A model generated the notes under the pieces. That model did not search any database and was not told the origin of the DNA. It saw only the letters and a list, made by a program, of their open reading frames with translations. From Macrotrachela quadricornifera (taxonomy: Eukaryota; Rotifera; Eurotatoria; Philodinida; Philodinidae), in the NCBI GenBank assembly GCA_022393335.1, contig JAJEKB010020847.1, positions 1,377,006 through 1,441,005 of the forward strand: a DNA stretch of 64,000 nucleotides, in the 5' to 3' direction. This document shows positions 48,840 through 59,097 of the stretch, one piece after another. The translations under genes and the position numbers were made by a program. The number at the start of each line of letters is the position of its first letter. Position 1 is the stretch's first letter.

Positions 48840-51730
48840 GTTGGATCCGAGCAGACTTCGAAGTGTTATGGAAACCACATTCCAAGGTGTGTTACAAAAG
48901 TTATACGAACGATCTTTAGATAGATTCAAGAAAAAATATGACACTTATTCCCTGAGAAGTTGCGAAAACTTATAGAGTGTTCGGAAATAGAAGCCGAATG
49001 GTAACGGAGGATTATCCTAAAGCGTTGTAACATTTACAGTCTACCCTCGATAGACCGCGAACAGCTATAGAAACTAATCATTTGTATATTGCGGAACTCG
49101 TATAAACTGTAGTCAAAAAGATTTTGATAAATGGTAGAGACTATCCAAATGTAAACGCTAAAACCTGATAACGATTTTAGACAACAAAACAACGAAAGTT
49201 TAAGTAAGATATATAAAAAACTTCAGGTACTAATGGAACACCGAAAAAGAGATAGTAGTCAACTTTTAGAATCCTTTATTTTGTCTATAATATAATATTG
49301 TAAAGCAGGACTTCGTGTGAATTGAGGTGAGACAGAAAAAGTGGTCCCAGTGAATGAACTGTTGCGGCTTATTGTACGAGAAAGAATATTTTAAAAAAAT
49401 TTTGCATCTCGTCCTATGGGATCGTGCATTTGTCAAACTGCTCATAAGCAAAGTACCTCTTATTCGTACACCGATCCATTATTGCAAGGAAAAACATGCT
49501 ACTTTATATATCTTTCTTTATAGAAAAGCTTTATTTATGAGCAGCTGTCCATTCTTATACGGCATGATACGTTTTCTACGGCTTTTTGTGCCAAGGCTAC
49601 GAAATAATTTCAAAAAATTTTTCGTCCCATCCTATCCTAAGCGGAGCGTCGTTATAAACACTATTTTTCTTAATTATACGATAAGAAAGTTATTGCAATG
49701 GGGTATCGAACACAATACCTAGAATTACTATCATTTCTCGATCGCTATTTGACAAACAATATGATTGTCTTAGTCATGAAAGAGCTAAGAGTTGCTCGAA
49801 TAAAACTTCAATTTGATGCATAAAAAGCTAGAAAGATGTGGGTTGGTCACAACTTATATGTCACAACATTTAAAGTAAGGTTACTTAACGCATCTGACGT
49901 GGTAATATTATCAAGGTCTGTAATATTTCGTAAAAAAACCCATCCACTCAGACTAACATAAACTAATGAAACCGTCTTATTGATAGAGAAAAAGTGCTTA
50001 CTATGATATCAAGTTTCTAATTTAGTTTGTGTGCTTTTGTTAGTAACAGTGTAGTGTAAAGAATACTACCTGAAGGTAACACTATTAAAGAAAGAGTCAA
50101 TATTTTGAAACGCAGAAAGCGCACATCTTAACGCAAAAAATATTATCGTAAGAAAAAGGTGTGTGGGCGAAACGTAACGCCTTCAAACTTGTTTTTCTTT
50201 TAAAGGTAAATATTATTTAAATGCATTACAACACGCATTTTTTACCTGTAGAAATATTTTCTTTTTCGATTCTGTTTGCGTGAATAGACAAACAGTGAAA
50301 AATCACCGAGTCGCATTCATACATGCATTCTTTGCGCTGCTGTCCAATATCAACGTAGGTGTGACTTAGAGTTAATGTTAAAAATTGTCATCGAAGATGG
50401 CTGAAGGAGAGATAAGCATACTTCTATATTTCTTCATACTTCTCTGTATATCTGGATACTCCTACGCACTTCTTTGTACTTTTATACTTCTGCAATACAG
50501 AAGTACACTTATCACCTCTTGAGATGGTTAAATTTTCCAAGGGAAGACTACTAACTATTCAGTCGATTTTGATTCGAAACTATATGCACCATATATACTA
50601 TAGTAAGTACTGCATTTTTATAGAATTTCAATCCTAACGTCGCGACCCCTTTCAAGTATACGAGAAAAACTTAAACTCGAATTTCGAGATGAAAATCTAC
50701 ACAGCAACAATATTCATTTAGATTAGTTTATTGTGAAAGTTTTAAGTCTTTCAGTTTTTCTTATCTTAAAGTACGATTATGTTAACAGTATGGTTGTTAC
50801 ATCACGCATATTTACCAACAAGTTGTGATGTTTTTATTTCGAAACAGAATTAACAAAAGGATTTGAAACTTTCACAATAAACTATTCTAAATGAGACTTG
50901 TTTTTGTGCAGACTTTCAGTTTGAAATAAAGTTTATCTGGTATTCTTGAACGCAATATCAGGACAGCAGCAAGATAGTAGTCCCGAACTTTTTTCAGAGT
51001 ATTCATAGCTCATTAGAGTCTACATGATGCACATAGTTGTGACTCAAAGTTGATTGACTGATTAGTGGTCTTTCTCCATAGGTTCTATCTCTGCAAGCCT
51101 TCAGTCTCTCAATTCTCGACAGGCTCAACCCTTCCTAAATCTAGTACTTCCGACGCGTCTATGATAACAACTACTTTAGAAGACTGCAACAAGTTATAAG
51201 GAGGACCTCCATAGATCTGAAAAAGTTATTTGGATCATCTTGAACAGGATTTAAATGGTTAAAGGGATTAGTCTCTGATGGACGTCGAAAACTCATAGGG
51301 ATTATATCCTGGTAGGTTCCAACAATCTATACAAATTACGCACAGATGCGCTTTAAAAGTTTATATAGGTCGTCTCTTAGCGAGCCTCAAGTCAGAAAAA
51401 TCATTTTCTGATGAACTCTGAAACACTATACCATTTATTCCATCGAAGGTTTGGAAAAATGATAAGCATTATTCTCTAATAGATCCGAAAAAGTTTTGAA
51501 TTATTTCGTACTAGACCCCAAGCGTTATACAGATTATTCCCTAATAGCTCTAAAAAAGTTATTGAAATTACCTCCTAGTAGGCCCAAAAAGTTGATAGAC
51601 CCCGAAAATTTATACGAACCAGTGTTTTATTAGATCCTGAATAGTTAAAGGAATTATTCTCTGGTTGGGTCTCAAAAATTATTAAGACTATTCCCGAGGT
51701 AGTACTGAAAAATGTAGTTGTGATACTTTT
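48840..51730 (-). repeat. The same 34-bp degenerate repeat in reverse orientation
   Basis: Read on the minus strand, units like those of 45700-48770 occur at about 48850-49150 and 51165-51720, for example GATCCGAAAAAGTTTTGAAT and AGGCCCAAAAAGTTGATAGA on the plus strand. Orientation therefore flips at about 48.8 kb. The intervening stretch 49150-51160 has no convincing gene; the 122-codon frame at 49354-49722 lacks any recognisable domain. Confidence 0.65.
50680..50940. mobile_element. Small fold-back element
   Basis: ATTTAGATTAGTTTATTGTGAAAG (about 50717-50740) is inverted at about 50868-50891 (CTTTCACAATAAACTATTCT and onward). The homology extends outward over about 60-70 bp per arm, with a loop of about 110 bp. 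No coding capacity. Confidence 0.7.
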
Positions 51731-53224
51731 TTTTAGTTATGCTTTTCATCGATCTACCCCTTTGTAATGACGCAAACTCGTCATTTATACTTTGTACCAT
51801 TCTTCTATAAATGTAAGGTCATTAATAAAACATGCTGACACCTACACTACTTGCAAACAATCAAATGAATACAGTAAAAAAGTCGAGCTGGATGCTCTGA
51901 CTGTATAATAAACGCCCACCAACATCCTATATGTTACAGATTTTGAATCACTTTAATGGGTCAAAGGTCGCGCTTGATATTAAAACTTAGAACTAAAGTT
52001 CAAAGATGAATGTTAGACTTTGAAAGTTACAGCTTTTGAGATCAACAGCCAAAGAAAAAGAGAAAGAGATTGTGTTCTAAAAAGTTTAACATTTGCTTTG
52101 AATGTTACCTGTAAGTCTTGCTATCAAGCCCGACCGTTGGCCTTCTAAAATGTCTTAAAAAAAGAAAAACCAATGTCACTATCTACGTTTGAAATTTTGA
52201 GACGAGAGAAGCTTAGAAGATTGTATGCCTTATCGCCGAAAAGAAAATCGTCGGAACTCACGCCAAAACATACATTATCGAAAGAAAAAATTGCCGAAAG
52301 AAATATCCCCGAAATGGAGATAGACGATATGTGTATCACCGAAATATAGATAGCCGAAATCTTTCGATGATCGATATCAGTATCTTTTCTACTAACAATT
52401 TTTCTTTTTGTCAACCAATCTTATCCTTCGCTTTTTCCGACATATATCATACAATGATACGTATACCAAAAGAAAGACCAGTATCATCCTACAACATCAT
52501 TGACAGTTTCGATCTTTCAAATGTGATTTGTCTAATTTTCTTAGGTCTGTAGCTTATTGGGCGGTTATACAGTCAGGCCATCGAGCTCGAGTTTTTGCTG
52601 TATACATTTGGGTGTTTGTAAGCAATGTGGGTGTTAACATTTTTTTATTAATCGCTCAGTTTTAGTAATAATATATTTAAAAACATCAATGATAATTATT
52701 TCTTCAGTTAGAAATTTTTGCTATAAAATAACGAGTCTTATGCTCTTTGCCAAAAAGCATTTCGTCGAAAGATTTGTGGGATGGTTTAGACTATTGCGCG
52801 CCCTCTAATGCAAACATTGGCTGTTAAGTTTGAAGAAGTTCATTTTTTTTCTCCCTCACGCTTATCTTTGGAAGGATCTCTGTAATCAAAAACTATTTAT
52901 AACGACGTGTTTTTCGGCGAAGAGAATACATACCCAAATAACTAAATGTTATTAAAATATTTCTTGAATCTAAATATAACATCACAAAGTTTTCAAAGCT
53001 CCATTCAGTGTAGTTTGAAGTGCTCTTTCAAATAAGACTATTTTCAAACTGACCCATCACACTAATCCGTCGAATTTGCTTTAGTTACATAGACATGCTT
53101 TCTTAAAATATTATATAATATTACTAAATAAAAATTCGCGGATAACGTATTTTCAGTATCATCAAAAGATAGTCCACCATTGGTAGTATCTATGGTAAAA
53201 TGCAGTTTTATAACTGTTATCATT
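51731..53224. other. Gene-free stretch with a CCGAAA-rich patch
   Basis: At about 52230-52365 the motif GCCGAAA/CCCGAAA recurs five or six times at irregular spacing (TTGCCGAAAGAAATATCCCC, ATCACCGAAATATAGATAGC). It may be the subterminal region of a dead transposon. Frames at 52145-52552 follow this patch and are not credible genes. Confidence 0.4.
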
Positions 53225-53955
53225 GTAGTAGTTGCCAAATTCCTTGAATTCAGAACTCATGAGGAACTCAACAGCTCTAAGATTAATCAAAAAAATAAGT
53301 AATGATGTACCAAAAAAAAGAAGAGATAATGAGAAAATTCAGTTAACTCAAGAAATTCATAGAATTCAAGGACCTCAAGGAACTCAAAGAACTATTGAAG
53401 CGTAAATAGGGCTTCGACTCTGACACGTCACGATGCTGGTCACTCGAAAAACTATATGAAGGTACAGATGCAGGCTACGGTGTCACAGGAGTATCTGTAG
53501 GTAGCTACTCTGAATCTCGTCTTCACGTACTGACGACCGCACCACCTCTCTACAGCATCATATACTCACTATCACCCTTACCTTCACTCTTGTGGAGCCA
53601 TCCTCACACTAACTATCGGGAGGGTGAGTGTGACCGTGATGCTGAGGGCTATAGTAAATGATAAGATGACGGATGAGGGCGGCGTTCGGCGTAGCATTTC
53701 TATAGATACTCGCATTACAGTCTATGCTTGATCTTTACGTTCATATAGTTCTGCTTAGCGTGAAAAACAACGCGGCCTACACGAATATTCCCCATCTTTA
53801 AACTATAATAGTTCCTTGAGCTTCGAGATTTTCTTGAATTTCTCGGATTCGTCGAGTTACATGAATTCCTTGAATTCGTTGTGTGGTGCGTGACAGGGAT
53901 GTTTTTGCTGAAGTCTGAGCTTCGAATTTTTCATGAGTTCAGAAATCATGGAATT
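53225..53955. repeat. Inverted arms around a GC-richer island
   Basis: The arms (about 53225-53400 and 53805-53955) share inverted blocks such as AATTCCTTGAATTCAGAACTCAT with its partner near 53920, and CAAGGAACTCAAAGAACTAT with ATAGTTCCTTGAGCTTCG. The centre (about 53430-53760) is markedly GC-richer than its surroundings and has smaller inverted motifs (CCTCACACTAAC against GAGGGTGAGTGTG). No open frame. A fold-back or composite element is likely. Confidence 0.55.
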
Positions 53956-54734
53956 TGAACACGTCTCTCATATCTAACTAAATCCAAATCTAATTCCAGT
54001 TAGATCTAACATTTAGATTTGGTATATATATTCTAGAGTACACCAGTTTAGGACAACATTTGTAAACCGGTGCACCGGTGATGTGATGGTATAGATGAGC
54101 CGTGAATCAGTAATTCATCATCACCGTTGCATCTCTAATTTTAATGAAATTTCTACAGAAACGAAACTGGTGATCACATGTACAGTTCGTCGGGTACAAG
54201 TTCAGAAGTTCTTGTATACGACAGACTCTAGTCGTCCGGCAGATACTTCGAAAAAGATTGTCTACATTACCGTAATCATGAACATACATATGTCAAGCAA
54301 TAGTAAGAATACTCAACGTACGTCTCTGCAGATCGTTGACTATCCCAAATACTACTACGATGTACTTCATAAGAAACTTCGACTACTACTCTGAGCTATC
54401 CCTGATAAAGTTAGTGAGCGTCCTCATGTATAAGCTTTGAAAAGTTACAGAGGATACTTCTGGTTGCCCTTAACAATCGTTAAAAAGTTACAGGTGCTAC
54501 CACAACGTGGTGATCAGAAAAACCAAGAAAAACACCCTAAAACTTCTTCAAAAAAATCTGCGACAATCAGCGATACTTTTACATAACTTTTTGGGTTATA
54601 TATTTCAAAAAATGGTAAAATATTGATTATGGATTCCAGTTCAACTGATACGAACTTTGGTTTACTACATTCAGCCGGTTGAGATTTCTATTGTTACAGT
54701 TGAATATTCTCTTTAGATCGTATTCAACGAAAAT
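53956..54734. other. Region upstream of ovoA
   Basis: Contains a small hairpin (CCAAATCTA at about 53990 with TAGATTTGG at about 54014) and the palindrome ACCGGTGCACCGGT at about 54066-54079. A 99-codon plus frame at 54095-54394 has no recognisable domain. Expected promoter region of ovoA. Confidence 0.4.
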
Positions 54735-56969
54735 ATGTCTACTCTGTCATCTGATAGTTCCATTATTCATTGTTCCTCGTTTTGGACAGGTAAACCACCT
54801 GTTCACGGTGTTTGTCCTGGTGTTGAGCCGAACGGTTCAATAAAGTCATTGCCACAAGTAAAAGTAAATGCTACTCGCAAGGAATTACTCGATTATTTTG
54901 ACAATACATGGACATTAACCGAAGTAATATTCGATGGATTAGCCAGTGAAGAAGCATATTACCGTCGTCCTTATCATAAATTACGACATCCAATGATATT
55001 TTATTATGGTCATCCAGCCGTATTATACATCAATAAACTACGCGTAGCTGGTATGATTAACGATGGGACAAACACAAAACTCGAACAATTATTGGAGACT
55101 GGCGTCGATGAAATGCGATGGGATGATTTGCATGAAGATACCGAGGATATATGGCCGTCAATAAAGGAAGTGCATCAATACCGTGCTTCTGTATATCGAA
55201 CTGTACGTGAAATAATCGAAACACATCCACTACTCGATGATAAACATATGCCAATTACTATTGATAAACCAACATGGGCATTGTTGATGGGTTTTGAACA
55301 TGAACGTATCCATCTGGAGACAACTACAGTATTAATAAGAGAATTACCTATTGAATTTGTGCGTGTTCCTGCAGCATGGCCGTCTATAATCGTAGAAAAT
55401 AGTAATAAATCTAATGAAGAAAATAAAATGATTACATTAACGAAGTCTGAAGTAACACTCGGTAAGCCATTTGATTGGCCAAGTTTTGGTTGGGATAATG
55501 AGTATGGCAGTGAGAAACGACTAGTACGGCCCTTCAGTGCAAGTACCATGTTGATCAGCAATAAAGAATTTTATCAATTTGTCATCGGAAGTGGTTATAC
55601 ACAAGATCGTTATTGGTCAAATGAAGGATGGGCTTGGCGCGGTTTTCGTAATATTAAAGCACCCATATTTTGGGTGAAAGTTGGACCATCTGGTTTACAT
55701 GAGTACAAATTACGCATGATTTTTGAAGAGATAGACATGCAGTGGGACGCACCAGTTTGTGTTAATTATCATGAAGCAAAAGCTTATTGTGCTTGGCGTA
55801 CAGAACTTGATAAGAGTGCAATGCCTTATCGATTGCTGATCGAAGCCGAACATAATATGCTACGTGACGGTAAAGAACATTTATGGAATAATAATTTACG
55901 CTATGGCGGTGAAGTAGTAGTTCCTAATACTCCAGCGAATGATAAAGGATTCTACGATGTCTTTGGAAACGTATGGCAATGGTGTGAAGATCATTTTCAT
56001 CCACTAGAAGGTAGTAAACCACATAGATATTATGATGATTTTAGTGTGCCATGTTATGATGGAGAACATCATATAATTCTTGGTGGTTCATTCATAAGCA
56101 CTGGTGATGAAGCAAGTATTTGGGCACGATTTCATTTCCGCCCACATTTTACACAACATGCCGGTTTTCGCATTGCCCGTAACGAAGATGGTGATCCTGC
56201 CTGTGATGCCCGCCATATTAAGAAAAATGTTACCTATGAAACAAGGGAAATGCTTGACAACTATCTTTTGATGCATTGGGGTGAAGAACATCAACGTTTT
56301 GATCCTTCACTTGCAGCAAACGTTGTCTTTCCAAAAGTAGCTGAGTTGCCAATCGCTTGTGCTGAGCTTGTAAAACGCTTTATCGTGGGTAAAGATCGTG
56401 CGTTCGATTTAGGATGTGCCGTCGGACGCACTGCCTTTGAATTGGCAACCACTTTCAACGAAGTAGTTGGAATCGATTATAGCAGCCAGTTTATTGATGC
56501 TGCCCGACATTTACAACAACATGGTACATTAGAGTATAGTCGAAAAGACCAGGGAATGCAAAAAACAACTCTGACAGCAACGGTTGATCCTTCTATCGAT
56601 CGTCGTCGGATACGTTTTGAAGTAGGCGATGCATGTTCATTGCCACTCTATTTGAAAGAATTTGATGCAGTAGTGCTCGCTAATGTAATATGTCGTTTAC
56701 CAAATCCATCTGTCTGTTTGGAGCGTATGCAAGGTACTAATGGATTAGTCAAGGCAGGAGGTATCTTAGTCATGACGACACCCTTTAGCTGGCTGCCTCA
56801 ACACACACCTTCAAGTAATTGGATCAACAGTGTAAAAGAAATTGGCAATATCCTCACAGAATTCGATTTAATACACCAAGAAGATATACCATTTATAATA
56901 CGAGAACATCGTCGCAAGTTTGAGTATATTATAGCATGCGCTACGGTCTGGAAGCGACGATTACCATAG
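54735..56969 (+). CDS. ovoA: OvoA: 5-histidylcysteine sulfoxide synthase/methyltransferase, intronless
   Basis: 744 codons in one frame. OvoA joins cysteine to the imidazole C5 of histidine using iron and O2, and its C-terminal domain N-methylates the later intermediate, giving ovothiol A. Domains in order: a DinB-like iron-binding domain (about 40-215) with His93 (YYGHPAVLY) and the HxxxHxE motif GFEHERIHLE (His189, His193, Glu195); a formylglycine-enzyme/sulfatase-modifying-type domain (about 235-482: GWDNEYGSEKR, FGNVWQWCEDHFHP, GGSFISTGDEAS, AGFRIARNEDGD); a SAM-methyltransferase domain (about 550-744) with AFDLGCAVGRTAFE and VVGIDYSS. Full family length, no breaks. It lacks introns and appears less AT-rich than its neighbours, which fits horizontal gain or retroposition. 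The next gene downstream could supply the C-S lyase step. Confidence 0.95.
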   Translation: MSTLSSDSSIIHCSSFWTGKPPVHGVCPGVEPNGSIKSLPQVKVNATRKELLDYFDNTWTLTEVIFDGLASEEAYYRRPYHKLRHPMIFYYGHPAVLYINKLRVAGMINDGTNTKLEQLLETGVDEMRWDDLHEDTEDIWPSIKEVHQYRASVYRTVREIIETHPLLDDKHMPITIDKPTWALLMGFEHERIHLETTTVLIRELPIEFVRVPAAWPSIIVENSNKSNEENKMITLTKSEVTLGKPFDWPSFGWDNEYGSEKRLVRPFSASTMLISNKEFYQFVIGSGYTQDRYWSNEGWAWRGFRNIKAPIFWVKVGPSGLHEYKLRMIFEEIDMQWDAPVCVNYHEAKAYCAWRTELDKSAMPYRLLIEAEHNMLRDGKEHLWNNNLRYGGEVVVPNTPANDKGFYDVFGNVWQWCEDHFHPLEGSKPHRYYDDFSVPCYDGEHHIILGGSFISTGDEASIWARFHFRPHFTQHAGFRIARNEDGDPACDARHIKKNVTYETREMLDNYLLMHWGEEHQRFDPSLAANVVFPKVAELPIACAELVKRFIVGKDRAFDLGCAVGRTAFELATTFNEVVGIDYSSQFIDAARHLQQHGTLEYSRKDQGMQKTTLTATVDPSIDRRRIRFEVGDACSLPLYLKEFDAVVLANVICRLPNPSVCLERMQGTNGLVKAGGILVMTTPFSWLPQHTPSSNWINSVKEIGNILTEFDLIHQEDIPFIIREHRRKFEYIIACATVWKRRLP

Positions 56970-57615
56970 ATTAGAACTTAATTTCTCTTCATTTATCAAT
57001 ATAACACATCAATATATTAAACAATTATCTTTATTTGATATTATTTTATTCTTTATAAGAAAAAATTTTGGTGAATTGGATTTTTTCAAATATTCATTAG
57101 GTAGTTCTTCAAAAACCTTCACTAAATATAAGAATAACTTGGATTCTTATATATTCTAAATTTTTTTTTTCTTTTGATTTTACTCTTTTATGTATTTTTA
57201 TTATTTAATATATTTAGCACTGGATATGTCATCTAATTTTCTAGTCATTTCACCAAATTTATATGAGGTAAAAGTAATGACACAAAATGTTGATCCATAT
57301 TTCTCTTCAATAGAAGGGGACGGAAACAAAACTTTTTTTTACAAAAAGATAGAGATTCTTCTGCTCTTCCAGATTGTATATAATTTATTATTTTTACCAT
57401 GTCTATAAATGAAACAACATGGTATAAAAGAACTATATCTTTGAAAACATGCTGCACGAGATTGTAGTGACCTTGATCAAACAATAATGGTAAGATGATC
57501 TTAATCAATGCTATTGGCTTTTCGAGGAGTGTCGTATGAAATATTGAGTTGAGTAGCTGCAATACGTATTTCGAGTTCCTCTTTTATACAAAAGTAATGA
57601 TCAAATAATTGTAAT
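56970..57615. other. 3' region of ovoA and following spacer
   Basis: AT-rich with a poly(A)-type region near 57000-57060. Minus-strand 57490-57590 reads EELEIRIAATQLNISYDTPRK, a short protein-like run without a recognisable continuation, perhaps a dead exon. Overlapping frames in this interval are not credible genes. Confidence 0.35.
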
Positions 57616-57619
57616 ATTA

Positions 57620-58330
57620 AGGAAATTTTTTTTCGTTGCATGTCATCGACGTTGTTCGTCTTTCAAGATATTTTTCTCTGCGCATCCAGTCCAATTTGAT
57701 CAAACAGGAATTGTTTTCTTTCCTTGCGCGCCTCATCGCTGCCGTATAATATGAAATATTTTTTTTGCCGTACGTCTCCTACACTATTTGTCCGTCAAGG
57801 TTTTTTCGCTGCACAATCTGTACTGTTTGTGTAGGCAGCAGTTGTTTTTTTCCTTTCGTCTTACGATCACTGTATAAGGTAAAGAATCTTTTTTCGCTGT
57901 GTGTCCTGTTATAACATGTAAAAAATACGTATCCTAAGACAGAAATGTATTTAGGATATTAATTATATATGTTTGTTCTTTCGTTTCTGTACATGTGTAA
58001 CAGTTGTGTAAAAGGTATTTTTTCTATCGTTTTCTCTTGGTTTCTTCCTCTCTTACTTTCATATAACAATATAGGTATGTTTCAAGTGTACTCTAGCTAA
58101 GCTTAGTATATTCCGTTGCTTGTCTATATCTCAGGTATAAATATTCGCTAATTTTATGTGAAAAGATGTGCTTTTAGCTTCATAATAAACTGCTTATACA
58201 CAATAATAGATTTAGAGATCTAACACGGATCACACGCTATTCGTCCATCAAAGTTTTTTGCTGTGTACCTTGTACTGTACGATCAGACACGAGAGATTTT
58301 TCCTTTCGCCATAGACGTTCAGAATCGTTC
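57620..58330. repeat. Diverged tandem repeat between ovoA and the PLP enzyme
   Basis: Units with the shape GTTCGTC-TTCAAGATATTTTT, then CTGCGCATC--GT, then TTTTTTCCTTTCGTC lie near 57645, 57788 and, more distant, 58240. They share TTTGTCCGTCAAGGTTTTTT-like and TTTTTCCTTTCG-like cores. Roughly 130-150 bp between the first two. Confidence 0.5.
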
Positions 58331-59097
58331 AAGAGATGTACGACGAAAAGAAAAGCATGTCTTGTCTCATTAATAAGTTAGCAATATGATAACATTTTGC
58401 TGCTAACTATCTGATGAGTAGATCAGATAGGAAAATCAGAAAGAAAAAGTAGACATTTTAACGTCTAAAAGATCAATGCATATCTTTTGAAAAAACATTG
58501 ACTCGTAGTCTCTGTTGGAGGACGACATCTGTCAATCTAACAGTCTTTCGTATTGTCCTTTGCTTATTTTCGTTACAATTGGATCGATTGTTTATCAACA
58601 TATAAATACCGGTTGGTAATATTTTTCAGTTGTTTTTCTTTATAACACTTTTAAATAAAACCTTATTTTAAATACATCTTAGCAGGTTCTCTGTAATATG
58701 TTCGCTTTACAGATACTTTAGCATTTAAAATTTCGCGAAATTAGCTTTTAAAAAATTTAGTTGTTTGAAAGCATGAAACTTTTTGTATGAAAAAGAATCA
58801 TAAAGGGGATAAATTATATGTAACCGTTTTCCCGAATTTTTCTTGTATAACATTTCTACGATTCGAAATATTTGTCTGTGTGGTGCCGACTACTTTTGTT
58901 TTTTTTTCAAACATAAAAACATATCTTCTCAATCAGTTCGATAATTCCTCTCCTGCCATATATAAATAACTAATAAATAATAATTTTTACTTGAATTTCG
59001 AATCATAATATAAAGAAATAATATTTATTTATTTTTGTTAGATTTTATTTAAATTTATATTTGAGAATGTGAAATAAGTTTTTAGATCAAAATTGAA
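58331..59097. other. Upstream region of the PLP enzyme gene
   Basis: AT-rich, no frame supported. Expected to hold the promoter of the gene at 59098; the last 150 bp are extremely AT-rich. Confidence 0.35.

Noticed and set aside
49354..49722. 122-codon plus-strand frame in the gene desert
   Set aside because: Composition and lack of motifs fit chance; flanked by repeats, no family resemblance.
54107..54394. Frames on both strands just upstream of ovoA, considered as an ovoA leader exon or partner gene
   Set aside because: The two frames overlap on opposite strands, neither has a domain, and OvoA is already complete from its own ATG.
57245..57562. 105-codon minus-strand frame between ovoA and the PLP gene, considered as a third pathway gene
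   Set aside because: No domain, overlaps a plus frame, and contains homopolymer-derived residues; it does not resemble a transporter or methyltransferase.
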